From NCBI RefSeq assembly GCF_002006355.2, contig NZ_CP096980.1, forward strand, positions 930,001 through 994,000: a DNA stretch of 64,000 bases. Direction: 5' to 3'. Each line of letters begins with the position of its first letter. Position 1 is the first letter of the stretch. Positions 27,187-35,766 of this stretch are shown piece after piece. The translations under genes were made by a program, and so were the position numbers. A model generated the notes under the pieces. It was not told where the DNA came from and made no database searches. It was given only the letters and a program-made list of their open reading frames with translations. The DNA comes from Clostridium felsineum DSM 794. Lineage in GTDB: Bacteria > Bacillota > Clostridia > Clostridiales > Clostridiaceae.

Positions 27187-28248
27187 ATGAGTAAATTTTG
27201 GAATGAAAGAGTAAAAAAATTAGAACCATATGTTCCAGGTGAACAACCTAAAGATCAAAAATACATAAAATTAAATACAAACGAAAATCCATACCCTCCA
27301 TCACCAAAGGTTATTGAAGCTATAAAAGATGCGGCGAACTTTAAACTTAAACTTTATCCTGACCCTAATTGTGATTCTTTAAAAAGGGTTGTTGCAGATT
27401 ACTATAACATATCAGAGGACGAGGTTTTTGTAGGAAATGGCTCCGATGAAGTTTTAGCATTTTCCTTTATGACTTTTTTTGATTCTAAAAAAACTGTATT
27501 TTTTGCAGATATAACATATAGTTTTTATAAAGTATATACTAATTTACTCGGTTTAAATTGTGAGCTTATTCCTTTAAAGGACGATTTTAGTATAGATGTT
27601 GATGGATTTTTAAAAGAAAATGGCGGAATAATTATTCCAAATCCCAATGCGCCTACTGCAAAGTATATTGAACTTAATGATATAAAAAGAATAGTAGAGT
27701 ATAATTCTAACTCGGTAGTTATTGTTGATGAAGCATATATTGATTTTGGCGGAGAGTCAGCTGTAGGACTTATAAAAGAGTATCCTAATCTTTTAATTGT
27801 TCAAACTTTATCAAAATCAAGATCACTTGCAGGACTTAGGGTTGGATTTGCAATGGGAGACTCAAAGTTAATTGAAGGCTTGCTTAGAGTTAAAAATTCT
27901 ATAAATTCATATACTTTAGATAGAATTGCCCTTGCAGGAGCAGAAGCTGCATTTAAGGACAAGGAATATTTTCAGAAGACAAGGGAAAAAATTATAATTA
28001 CAAGGGATAGAGTGACTAATAAATTAAGGAAAATTGGATTTAAGGTAATAGAGTCTAAGGCTAATTTTATATTTATAAGTCATCCAAAGGTTTTGGCAGA
28101 ACATATATTTAAAGAACTAAAGAAAAAAGGAATATTGGTAAGATATTTTAATACCGAAAGAATTAATAATTACTTAAGAGTAAGTATAGGAAATGATGAG
28201 GAAATGGACAAGTTTGTAGAAAAAATTAAAGAATGTGTTATAGAATAA
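27187..28248 (+). CDS. hisC: Histidinol-phosphate aminotransferase
   Basis: A 353-residue class II, PLP-dependent aminotransferase converting imidazole-acetol phosphate and glutamate to histidinol phosphate. Seen are KLNTNENPYPPSP, VGNGSDEVLAF, IIPNPNAPTA, the VDEAYIDFGG aspartate motif and the PLP-lysine segment TLSKSRSLAGLRVGFAM. The start was set to the ATG at 27187 because the GTG at 27178 lies inside the GAGGTG ribosome site. It is not next to other his genes in this window, so it may also serve other 2-oxoacid substrates such as aromatic ones. Confidence 0.88.
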   Translation: MSKFWNERVKKLEPYVPGEQPKDQKYIKLNTNENPYPPSPKVIEAIKDAANFKLKLYPDPNCDSLKRVVADYYNISEDEVFVGNGSDEVLAFSFMTFFDSKKTVFFADITYSFYKVYTNLLGLNCELIPLKDDFSIDVDGFLKENGGIIIPNPNAPTAKYIELNDIKRIVEYNSNSVVIVDEAYIDFGGESAVGLIKEYPNLLIVQTLSKSRSLAGLRVGFAMGDSKLIEGLLRVKNSINSYTLDRIALAGAEAAFKDKEYFQKTREKIIITRDRVTNKLRKIGFKVIESKANFIFISHPKVLAEHIFKELKKKGILVRYFNTERINNYLRVSIGNDEEMDKFVEKIKECVIE

Positions 28249-28251
28249 CAT

Positions 28252-28284
28252 AAAATCTCTCTTTGTTTATCAAAGGGAGATTTT
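28252..28284 (+). terminator. Intrinsic terminator of hisC
   Basis: A 14-bp stem AAAATCTCTCTTTG / CAAAGGGAGATTTT with one G-T pair, 6-nt loop, just after the hisC stop, followed by GTGTTT. Confidence 0.8.
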
Positions 28285-28413
28285 GTGTTTACTAAAGATT
28301 ATAAAAATTTTATATTAAATTTATATTATGTTAATTTTTCATGGTTATACTATAGACTAACAAATTATAATAATGTGAATACATAAAAAGGTGTATTTTA
28401 AGGGGTGTACTTA

Positions 28414-29607
28414 TTGAAGAGGAAAGTGGGAATAATGTACGATAATATCAGTGGAAATACTGGTGATGTGGCCATTGGTATTAGTTTGAGAAAAATAGTG
28501 AAAAATTTAAAAGTTGATTATGATGAGGTTTTACTTAATAATGTTGATTTACTTAAATATGATACTGTAATCATAGGAGGAGGTCACTTATTAAGAGAAA
28601 ATAGTGATTTCTTTTATGATAAATTTAAGCTCAGGGGGGCTAATATATTAAATTCTGTTGGAGTTGTTGGTAATCCTACTGATCTTGAATATTTAGAAGA
28701 TTATAAATATATATCCTTTAGAAGCGAAGGTGACAGAAAAAAAGCTGGTTATATTAATAAGGATAGCAGGGTAGTTCCATGTACAACAATGCTTTTAGAT
28801 GATTTAAAAGAATGTCCTATTAATATAAAAGAACGGAGTATAGGAATTCATCTTATTCCAGATGTTTTTTCTAAAGAGGAAGAAGAATTATTTATAAATT
28901 GGGCGTCTAGGCTTCCATATAATATATATTTTATTCCAATAACACATTATAATTATGACTATCTTTATATGAGTAAATTGAGTAGCAAAATTAAAAATTC
29001 TAGGATTCTTCCAATAATGAAGCCACTTCATATATTTACTATAGTAGGGAAGTTTGATTATTTTATAACATGTTCATTGCATGGAGCTATATTTTCATAC
29101 ACACATAATGTTCCATTTATATTAATGGAGCAGGAAAAATCTAGATTCTTTCTTCAGGATAGAGGGCTTGAGGGGTACTTATTTAGAAATTTAGGTGATA
29201 TTATAAGTTTATCAGAGCAGGTGATAAACAATCCTTTGGACTATTCAAATATAATTGCTAAGGACAGGAAAATACTTAAGGAACATGTGGAGAGAATAAA
29301 AGAAAATGTTCCAAGTGGTAGTACAGCTGTAGCTTCAAAAAAATGTGATGAAAAGTATGAAATGGCGCAATTAAATCTGCAAAATAGCATACTTCAAATT
29401 AATATGTACAAGCTATCTAAGGAGTTAGAAATTTATAAGAAGAAAGTAAAAAAAGTGAATTTTAAATTAGAAGAACAAGAGAACAAGCGTATATATTATA
29501 GAAAAGAGCTTAATAAAATTTATAAATCACGTGGCTGGAAGGTTTTAAAAAAGTTTTACTTAATAAAAGATTCTCTTACAAAGAAAATTAAAAGGTCAGA
29601 TACATAA
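28414..29607 (+). CDS. Polysaccharide pyruvyltransferase family protein
   Basis: A 397-residue protein of the PS_pyruv_trans family, whose members (such as CsaB) add pyruvyl ketals to cell-wall or exopolysaccharides from phosphoenolpyruvate. Seen are the N-terminal NTGDVAIGISLRK motif, VIIGGGHLL near 60-68 and the SLHGAIFSYTHNVPFI motif near 227-242. The last 80 residues are a lysine-rich predicted coiled coil ending in LNKIYKSRGWKVLKKFY, a tail common in clostridial glycan-modifying proteins. The start is probably the TTG at 28414, placed 6 nt after AAGGGGTG; the GTG at 28405 lies inside that site. The glycan target is unknown. Confidence 0.72.
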   Translation: MKRKVGIMYDNISGNTGDVAIGISLRKIVKNLKVDYDEVLLNNVDLLKYDTVIIGGGHLLRENSDFFYDKFKLRGANILNSVGVVGNPTDLEYLEDYKYISFRSEGDRKKAGYINKDSRVVPCTTMLLDDLKECPINIKERSIGIHLIPDVFSKEEEELFINWASRLPYNIYFIPITHYNYDYLYMSKLSSKIKNSRILPIMKPLHIFTIVGKFDYFITCSLHGAIFSYTHNVPFILMEQEKSRFFLQDRGLEGYLFRNLGDIISLSEQVINNPLDYSNIIAKDRKILKEHVERIKENVPSGSTAVASKKCDEKYEMAQLNLQNSILQINMYKLSKELEIYKKKVKKVNFKLEEQENKRIYYRKELNKIYKSRGWKVLKKFYLIKDSLTKKIKRSDT

Positions 29608-29638
29608 TATTCGAGTGTAAGCTAACCAAGATAGTATA

Positions 29639-29677
29639 AGGCTTAGGTTTTAATTGTAAATATTAAAATCTAAGCCT
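29639..29677 (+). terminator. Intrinsic terminator after the pyruvyltransferase-like gene
   Basis: A 16-bp stem AGGCTTAGGTTTTAAT / ATTAAAATCTAAGCCT (one G-T pair) with a 7-nt loop. The downstream tract is CATATTATT, so it is less canonical. Confidence 0.65.
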
Positions 29678-29716
29678 CATATTATTCATAGAAATATGCA
29701 AAACAGTTTGTTAAAA

Positions 29717-29730
29717 TGTTAACGTGTGCA
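29717..29730 (+). promoter_or_regulatory. Putative operator, upstream copy
   Basis: TGTTAACGTGTGCA, identical to 29849-29862. It lies just upstream of the uxaB -35 box. The duplication of a 14-nt word around one promoter suggests a repressor or activator of uronate genes acting at two sites. Confidence 0.6.
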
Positions 29731-29737
29731 AAAAGGG

Positions 29738-29766
29738 TTGAAATTTTGAAATTAAGTAATTATAAT
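29738..29766 (+). promoter_or_regulatory. Promoter of uxaB
   Basis: TTGAAA at 29738-29743 and a perfect TATAAT at 29761-29766, spacer 17 bp. Confidence 0.65.
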
Positions 29767-29799
29767 ATAGAGTATCAGATGTAAAAGTTAACATGAATA

Positions 29800-29815
29800 G
29801 AGAAAACGTTTTGGG
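29800..29815 (+). promoter_or_regulatory. Putative cre (CcpA) site in the uxaB leader
   Basis: GAGAAAACGTTTTGGG, centred on the palindrome AAAACGTTTT, matches the clostridial form RRGAAAANGTTTTCWW at 13 of 16 positions. It lies about 30 bp downstream of the expected transcription start, fitting roadblock-type repression. Confidence 0.6.
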
Positions 29816-29848
29816 AAATGAAAAATCAAGAGAAGTTCTATTTGCAAT

Positions 29849-29862
29849 TGTTAACGTGTGCA
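29849..29862 (+). promoter_or_regulatory. Putative operator, downstream copy
   Basis: Second exact copy of TGTTAACGTGTGCA, 132 bp after the first and 56 bp before the uxaB start codon. Spacing would allow DNA looping across the promoter. Confidence 0.6.
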
Positions 29863-29917
29863 TAAAACAGAGCGAAGCATTTAAAACTTTTATAATAAAA
29901 CCTTAGGAGGAACCATA

Positions 29918-31396
29918 ATGAATTTAAATAAGGAAACCTTTAAAGACTATAAAAAATACCCCGAGAGAATTATACAATTTGGAGAAGGAAACTTTTTAAG
30001 AGCTTTTGTGGACTGGCAAATACAAAAAATGAATGATGAGGCTAATTTTAATTCAGGAGTAGTAGCAATTCAACCTAGAGAAAGCGGAAGAGTACTCCCT
30101 AAATTAAAGGCACAAGATGGTCTATTTACTGTATGTCTTCAAGGAATTAAGGATGGAGAAGCTGTTAAGGAGCATTCTGTTATTAACTGTATAAGTAACT
30201 GTATAAATCCATATGAAGAGTTTGATAAATATCTTGAAGTAGCAAGAAGTAAGGAATTAAAATTTGTTATATCAAACACAACAGAAGCTGGAATTGCCTT
30301 TGATGAAAATGATAAATACAAAAGTGGATGTCAAAAAAGTTATCCAGGAAAACTTACAGCGTTATTGTATGAAAGGTTTAAATTTTTTAAAGGGGAAAAG
30401 GGCAGGGGTCTTATAGTTATTCCTTGTGAGTTAATTGAAAAAAATGGTGAGGAGCTTAAAGCTATAATAAAGAAGTATGCAGAGGTGTGGAAGCTTGAAG
30501 AAGAGTTTTTAGCTTGGATAGAAACAGAGAATACATTTTGCAATACACTTGTAGATAGAATAGTTCCAGGATATCCTAAGGATAATATTGAAGAAGTTAC
30601 AAAAGAAATCGGATATGAAGATAAAATGGTAGTAGTAAGTGAACAATATTATTTATGGGTAATTGAAGGACCAAGCTTCCTTAAGGATGAACTTCCAGTT
30701 GAAGAAGCTGGACTAAACGTAAAATTGGTTAATGATGTTACGCCATATAGAGAAAGAAAAGTAAGAATATTAAACGGAGCTCATACTGCACTTGTTCCAG
30801 TGGCATACCTTTATGGGTTAGATACTGTAAGAGAAGCTGTAGAGCATGAAGTTGTAGGAGAATTTATAAAAGAAGCTATATATGAAGAAATAGTTCCTAC
30901 TTTAGTAAGTGAAGATATTCCAGAAGAAGAGCTAGTTACATATGCTGATTCAATTATTGAAAGATTTAAAAACCCATTTATACATCATTATTTAATGACT
31001 ATAGCTTTAAATTCTATGTCAAAGTTTGAAACAAGAGACATGCCTTCTATACTTGATTATTTAAAGATAAATGGAGAACTTCCTCATAGACTAGTATTTT
31101 CACTAGCAGCTTTAATATATTTTTATAAGGGCAAGAGAGGCAAGGAAACTATAGAATTATCAGATGATGATCATATTTTAAAGTTTTACAAAACTATCTG
31201 GGAAAATTGTGACGGAACAGAGGAAGCTTTAGAAAAGCTAGTTCAAGCAGTTTTAGCTTATAAGGACATATGGAAAATGGATTTAAATAAAGTTGAAGGT
31301 TTAAAAATGGCTATTACTAAAAATATAGTAAATATTGAACAGCTAGGAATTAAAAAAGCATTAGAAATTCATTTGAATACTGTAAAGGTTAGATAA
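29918..31396 (+). CDS. uxaB: Tagaturonate reductase (altronate oxidoreductase)
   Basis: A 492-residue NADH-dependent mannitol-dehydrogenase-family enzyme that reduces D-tagaturonate to D-altronate in galacturonate (pectin) breakdown. The N-terminal dinucleotide-binding segment IIQFGEGNFLRAFVDWQ (about 18-34), the FVISNTTEAGI motif and the KVRILNGAHTALVPVAYL active-site region near 284-301 are characteristic of UxaB. A strong TTAGGAGG site precedes the ATG. It is a single-gene unit here; the other uronate genes are not in the window. Control probably combines the paired operator and the cre site upstream, so uronate induction plus catabolite repression is expected. Confidence 0.9.
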   Translation: MNLNKETFKDYKKYPERIIQFGEGNFLRAFVDWQIQKMNDEANFNSGVVAIQPRESGRVLPKLKAQDGLFTVCLQGIKDGEAVKEHSVINCISNCINPYEEFDKYLEVARSKELKFVISNTTEAGIAFDENDKYKSGCQKSYPGKLTALLYERFKFFKGEKGRGLIVIPCELIEKNGEELKAIIKKYAEVWKLEEEFLAWIETENTFCNTLVDRIVPGYPKDNIEEVTKEIGYEDKMVVVSEQYYLWVIEGPSFLKDELPVEEAGLNVKLVNDVTPYRERKVRILNGAHTALVPVAYLYGLDTVREAVEHEVVGEFIKEAIYEEIVPTLVSEDIPEEELVTYADSIIERFKNPFIHHYLMTIALNSMSKFETRDMPSILDYLKINGELPHRLVFSLAALIYFYKGKRGKETIELSDDDHILKFYKTIWENCDGTEEALEKLVQAVLAYKDIWKMDLNKVEGLKMAITKNIVNIEQLGIKKALEIHLNTVKVR

Positions 31397-31436
31397 AAAG
31401 ATTAGATTAGAAAATTGAATAAGAATAGAGATAATA

Positions 31437-31467
31437 AAGGCATTTAATTAATTTTAAATGCTTTTAT
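31437..31467 (+). terminator. Intrinsic terminator of uxaB
   Basis: An 11-bp stem AAAGGCATTTA / TAAATGCTTTT with one G-T pair and a short loop, running into ATTTTG. Confidence 0.75.
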
Positions 31468-31490
31468 TTTGTTACATACTTGTATAAAAA

Positions 31491-31577
31491 GGTACATATG
31501 TTTACAATAATAATGATAAAGCAAGTGGTAAAACCAATACACCAACCTATAAGTTTAATGTATCAGGCGAAGATTAA
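31491..31577 (+). pseudogene. Probable gene remnant (last 28 codons of a lost protein)
   Basis: One frame reads GTYVYNNNDKASGKTNTP followed by TYKFNVSGED and a stop at 31575-31577. This Asn/Gly/Thr-rich text looks like the end of a secreted or beta-rich protein and not random AT-rich DNA. A stop codon two codons upstream (31485-31487) and the absence of a start show that it is not an intact gene. A T-rich terminator hairpin remains downstream (31683-31711). Identity of the lost gene is unknown. Confidence 0.4.
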
Positions 31578-31682
31578 TATATAGTCTTCGATAAGATAAT
31601 TACCTTTAATGTGGATCATTAAATGAAATAATTAAACTTACTTATAGGACAAATATATTTTAAATAAAAAAAGGTTTTGAGG

Positions 31683-31711
31683 AAGAAGGTTACGTTATTA
31701 CCTTCTTTTTT
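31683..31711 (+). terminator. Intrinsic terminator without an intact upstream gene
   Basis: An 8-bp stem AAGAAGGT / ACCTTCTT with a 9-nt loop and a T-tract, in the gap between uxaB and the protease gene. It may be left over from the decayed gene at 31491-31577. Confidence 0.65.
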
Positions 31712-31764
31712 CTTTACAATAACATAGAAAAGGATATAAACTAGAACAGAAAAGAGGTGAAAAA

Positions 31765-32607
31765 TTGAAGCAATTAAAGAGAGACGAAATAATAACTTTT
31801 TTGATTTTTACTTTTGTAGGAACGTATTTATGTTGGGGAATTTTAGCCTTATCATCTAGAAGTATTTTAAATAAAAGTATTTATTATAATAATAGTCTAT
31901 ATACCTTTTTAAGAATATTAGGAGCGTCTATGCCAAGTATTGTAGGAATAATACTCTCTTATTATTTTAGAGGAAAAGCTGGTATAAATTATTTATTTAA
32001 AAGCCTAATGAAGTGGAAATTTAATGTTCTTTTTTATTTAGCCGCAATGTTTTCTGTAAATGCACAAAGTTTTATTATTGGAGTTATTTATAATGTACTA
32101 GGTGGAAATACTAAAGTTATAATTAATACCAGTCAGTCTTATTTATTTAAAACTAATAGTATAATTGGTGTGATAGGCTTATTTGTATTAATAGTTTTAT
32201 TTGGAGGTCCTGTTGAAGAAGAGCTTGGATGGAGAGGTTTTTTACTTCCTAGACTTCAAAGTAAATTTCATCCAATACTTTCAGGAATAATAGTAGGAGT
32301 CATATGGACTTTTTGGCATTTGCCTATGTTTTTTATTAAAGGCTCAGGGTATGAAGGCTTTATAAGCTACCTAATAGTAACTATAATTTTGTCCTTAGAA
32401 ATAACATGGCTTTATAATAAAACAAAAGGAAGTTTACTTATAGCAATTCTACTTCATGGATTTGATGATACCTATGCTGTAATATTTAGATTTTCATTAA
32501 ATAGGGTAAGTAATGTGGTATGGATAGGTATAATTTTTATTGCTATTATTGTTGTTATAGATATGCTTAGAAAACCTTTAAATAAGGTTGTATTAAAAGA
32601 TATATAA
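31765..32607 (+). CDS. CPBP-family intramembrane glutamic protease (CAAX/Abi-like)
   Basis: A 280-residue protein with about seven hydrophobic segments. It carries the three CPBP motifs: EEELGWRGF (about 150-158) with paired glutamates and arginine, the WTFWHLPMF motif near 178-186, and a late HGFDD near 232-236. The family includes Rce1-like proteases and bacteriocin-immunity proteins. The start is a TTG, 6 nt after AGAGGTG. The next gene also encodes a membrane protein, but no shared task is evident. Confidence 0.83.
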   Translation: MKQLKRDEIITFLIFTFVGTYLCWGILALSSRSILNKSIYYNNSLYTFLRILGASMPSIVGIILSYYFRGKAGINYLFKSLMKWKFNVLFYLAAMFSVNAQSFIIGVIYNVLGGNTKVIINTSQSYLFKTNSIIGVIGLFVLIVLFGGPVEEELGWRGFLLPRLQSKFHPILSGIIVGVIWTFWHLPMFFIKGSGYEGFISYLIVTIILSLEITWLYNKTKGSLLIAILLHGFDDTYAVIFRFSLNRVSNVVWIGIIFIAIIVVIDMLRKPLNKVVLKDI

Positions 32608-32657
32608 ATGTATAATTAATAAAAATTAACATGTAGAGTTAGAAAGAAAGTGATTTA

Positions 32658-33821
32658 GTGAGAACGCTTTTAATAATAGTTGGAAATATTATTTTACTAT
32701 TATTAATATTATTTATATATACTATGCTTTGGTACTATATCGGAGCAAAAGGAAAACGAGTACTTTTTACTAAGCGTAATAGTTCAGGAACAAAATTATA
32801 CTGGATTATATTTTGGCTTTTAGCATTCTCTTTTATAATAGCTGCTATTTTAAGAAGTACTATAACCATAAATAATATGCTTACAGAAATGTTTACATAT
32901 ATAAGTGCAATTTCTCTAGCTGTATTTTGTTATCTTATAATACTTTTTCCAATAACTGATTTCATAAAATTTATGTTAAATAAACTAGGGTTTAGAGGAA
33001 AAGGGAGAGCTTATTTGAGCACTGTTTATGGTAGAGGAATCTCTATTTTTATAGTAGTTTTAGCTATAGTTATATTGGGCTTTTGGCATGCTATTAATCA
33101 AACAACAACCAATTATACAGTTAATGTAAATAAAAAGGCAGGTAAAATAAAAAAGTTAAATATTGTATTAGTATCAGATGTGCATATGGGTATAATGATT
33201 AGAGAACATGGAATTGATAAGCTTGTTACTTCAATAAATAGACTTAATCCAGATATAGTGTTTTTTGCAGGAGATATGGTAGACGAAAGTACAGAAGCTT
33301 CTCTTGAAAAATACTATAGCAGTGCTTTTAAAAAAATAAAAACAAAATACGGAGTTTATTCAATAACTGGAAATCATGAATATATGAATAATGCCGAGGT
33401 GGCAATTAAATATATGGAAAAAGCAAAGGTTAAGGTACTTAAGGATGAGGCAGTTAAAGTTAATGATAGCTTTTATGTTGTGGGAAGAAATGATGCGGCA
33501 GGTGGAAAAGTAAAGCCATTAAAGGAAGTTCTAAAGAATGTAGATAAAAAATTGCCTATTATTGAATTAAACCATAGACCAGTTGCTTTAGAAGAAGCAG
33601 AAAAAAACGGAGTGGATTTGCAGCTTTCAGGGCATACTCATCAAGGGCAAGTTTTTCCGTTTAATTTTACTACAGAACTTGTGTTTGAAGATAGCTATGG
33701 ATATATGAAAAGAAGAAATTTTAATTTGATAGTAACTTCTGGTTATGGCACTTGGGGTCCACCTATAAGAGTAGGTACAAAGGGAGAGATAGTGAAGATA
33801 AATCTTGATTTTAGTAAGTAA
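32658..33821 (+). CDS. Membrane-bound calcineurin-like metallophosphoesterase
   Basis: A 387-residue protein. Four hydrophobic segments cover about residues 1-140 and the catalytic domain follows outside or beside the membrane. Metal-binding motifs are in order: VLVSDVHMG, FFAGDMVDE, TGNHEY and SGHTHQGQVFP, all with the ligands intact. The layout resembles YkuE/YaeI-type phosphoesterases that act on lipid or nucleotide phosphates. It starts with GTG at 32658 behind a weak AGAAAG site. It is followed after 18 bp by an ABC transporter gene and probably co-transcribed with it. Confidence 0.85.
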   Translation: MRTLLIIVGNIILLLLILFIYTMLWYYIGAKGKRVLFTKRNSSGTKLYWIIFWLLAFSFIIAAILRSTITINNMLTEMFTYISAISLAVFCYLIILFPITDFIKFMLNKLGFRGKGRAYLSTVYGRGISIFIVVLAIVILGFWHAINQTTTNYTVNVNKKAGKIKKLNIVLVSDVHMGIMIREHGIDKLVTSINRLNPDIVFFAGDMVDESTEASLEKYYSSAFKKIKTKYGVYSITGNHEYMNNAEVAIKYMEKAKVKVLKDEAVKVNDSFYVVGRNDAAGGKVKPLKEVLKNVDKKLPIIELNHRPVALEEAEKNGVDLQLSGHTHQGQVFPFNFTTELVFEDSYGYMKRRNFNLIVTSGYGTWGPPIRVGTKGEIVKINLDFSK

Positions 33822-33839
33822 ATAGGAGAAGTGTATATT

Positions 33840-34742
33840 ATGGAGGAGAAAATTTTACTTGTTAAGGATGTGCATAAAGTAATACATGGTAGGGAAATTA
33901 TAAAGGGTATAACTTTTTCAATAGATGAAGGTGAGGTTTTGGGCTTTTTAGGACCCAATGGCTCAGGGAAATCCACAACCCTTAGAATGATTGTAGGACT
34001 TTCTAAACCCACTTCAGGTAAAATTGAAATTTGCGGACACTCAATTACTAATGAATATGTTAAAGCAATGGAAAAAGTAGGGTGTATAATAGAAGGACCA
34101 GATTTATACGAGTACATGAGTGGATACGATAATCTTAATATGCTTGCAGACATGGATAAAAATGTAACAAAAGAGGACATTGATTATGCAATTGATTTAG
34201 TTAATATGAGAAAAAGTATAAATGATAAGGTTTCAACTTATTCTCTTGGTATGAAGCAAAGAATGGGGCTTGCACAAGCACTTATGAAAAGACCAAAGCT
34301 GCTAATTTTAGATGAACCTACTAATGGTCTTGATCCATCAGGCATAAATGACTTAAGAAATTTAATACAAAGGTTATCAAAAGAAGAAAAAATATCGGTA
34401 CTTATTTCAAGTCATCTTATAGCGGAAATTGAACTCATATGTGATAAGGTATCAATAATAAAAGCTGGGAGAGTTCTTAAAAATGCATCAGTTAAAGAAC
34501 TTTTAAAAACTAAAGAAGTATTTTGGGAGCTCAGTGATAATGAAAAAGGTAAAAAAATCTTAAAAGAAAACTGGCAAATAAACAGCAAAGTTAACGATAA
34601 TAAACTTGAGGCATCAGTTGATGAAGAAAGACTTATTACGATAAATGATTCGTTTGTAAATAATGGTCTAAAAATTAAATTTGCTAGTAGTAGACAGAAA
34701 AATCTTGAGGATTTATTTTTAAATATTACAGAGGATAGGTAG
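33840..34742 (+). CDS. ABC transporter ATP-binding protein (BcrA-like)
   Basis: A 300-residue ATPase with Walker A GPNGSGKST (about 38-46), signature YSLGMKQRMGLAQAL and Walker B LLILDEPTNGLDPSG. The C-terminal extension of about 90 residues is typical of the bacitracin/lantibiotic-resistance (BcrA/NodI) branch. The ATG at 33840 was preferred to the GTG at 33831, which is only 2 nt from the AGGAG site. It works with the permease immediately downstream. The substrate is unknown; peptide antibiotic export or self-protection is a common role for this branch. Confidence 0.88.
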   Translation: MEEKILLVKDVHKVIHGREIIKGITFSIDEGEVLGFLGPNGSGKSTTLRMIVGLSKPTSGKIEICGHSITNEYVKAMEKVGCIIEGPDLYEYMSGYDNLNMLADMDKNVTKEDIDYAIDLVNMRKSINDKVSTYSLGMKQRMGLAQALMKRPKLLILDEPTNGLDPSGINDLRNLIQRLSKEEKISVLISSHLIAEIELICDKVSIIKAGRVLKNASVKELLKTKEVFWELSDNEKGKKILKENWQINSKVNDNKLEASVDEERLITINDSFVNNGLKIKFASSRQKNLEDLFLNITEDR

Positions 34743-34755
34743 GGTAGGTGAAAAT

Positions 34756-35754
34756 GTGGTAAAGCTAATTAAAAATGAACTCATAAAGATGTTATTTAAG
34801 AAAAAAATAATTTTAATTATGATAATTATATTAATAGAAGCTTGTGCATTTGCTTATGGTCAAAATAATAAGTACCAGAGAACAGTTAGAAGCTATACCA
34901 ATAGTAACAGCACAAATTATGATTGGAGGCCTTTAATAAGCCAGCAAATTGAGGATTTACAAACTAAGCTGAAGTATAAAAATGTTCAAAAAGCTGATGA
35001 AAGATCCATCAATGTTCAAATAGAACAGTACAGATACTACCTTAAAAATAATATGAATCCTATGTCACCTACAGTTGGAAATTTTACTTCTAATTTAATG
35101 GAGCAATCTTTTACTTTAATGCTTCCACTGCTTATAATAATTCTTGCGGCGGATATAGTTTCTTCAGAGTTTTCTAATAGAACAATAAAGATGCTTTTAA
35201 CAAGATCATATCCTAGATGGAAGATATTACTTAGTAAATATATAGCACTTATTATAATGTCTGGGTTTGTTGTATTTTTGATGACTATAATACCTTTAAT
35301 AGTTTCATTTATTGTATTTAAACGTCCTGGCTTTTATGAACCAGTTATAACTGGATATAAAGTAATAGCTGGTAAGGTTAATGCTTCAAGTGTTGTTGGA
35401 ATATATGAGGGCGAGTATATTTTGATTATTTCTGCTTTAAGCTTTTTTATATCTATAGTTGTTGCATCAATATCTTTCATGATATCAATTTTTGTAAGAA
35501 GTGTCGGAGCAGCTATAGGAATAATGATGGCAGCATTAATAGGAGGAAATATTTTAAGTGTATTTTTAGAAGATATAGAGGCGGCAAAATATTTTTTTGT
35601 GGTTAACTTAAATTTACCCCAGTATCTTACTGGAAAAGTGAGAATAGTATCAGGTATGAATTTTGACTTTTCAATGCTAATATTAATAATATGGGCAGTA
35701 GTTTCAGTTGTCATAAGCTTTGTTGCATTTAATAGAAAAGACGTACTTGTTTAG
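34756..35754 (+). CDS. ABC-2 type transporter permease
   Basis: A 332-residue membrane protein with one hydrophobic segment at about 15-33, a soluble loop of about 80 residues, then five further hydrophobic segments from about 120 on. The motif SSEFSNRTIKMLLTRSYPRWKILLSKY is the signature cytoplasmic segment of BcrB/ABC-2 permeases. It starts with GTG at 34756 behind GTAGGTG; an ATG two bases upstream is out of frame. It pairs with the preceding ATPase as an exporter. Confidence 0.85.
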   Translation: MVKLIKNELIKMLFKKKIILIMIIILIEACAFAYGQNNKYQRTVRSYTNSNSTNYDWRPLISQQIEDLQTKLKYKNVQKADERSINVQIEQYRYYLKNNMNPMSPTVGNFTSNLMEQSFTLMLPLLIIILAADIVSSEFSNRTIKMLLTRSYPRWKILLSKYIALIIMSGFVVFLMTIIPLIVSFIVFKRPGFYEPVITGYKVIAGKVNASSVVGIYEGEYILIISALSFFISIVVASISFMISIFVRSVGAAIGIMMAALIGGNILSVFLEDIEAAKYFFVVNLNLPQYLTGKVRIVSGMNFDFSMLILIIWAVVSVVISFVAFNRKDVLV

Positions 35755-35766
35755 AGAGGTGAGAAA

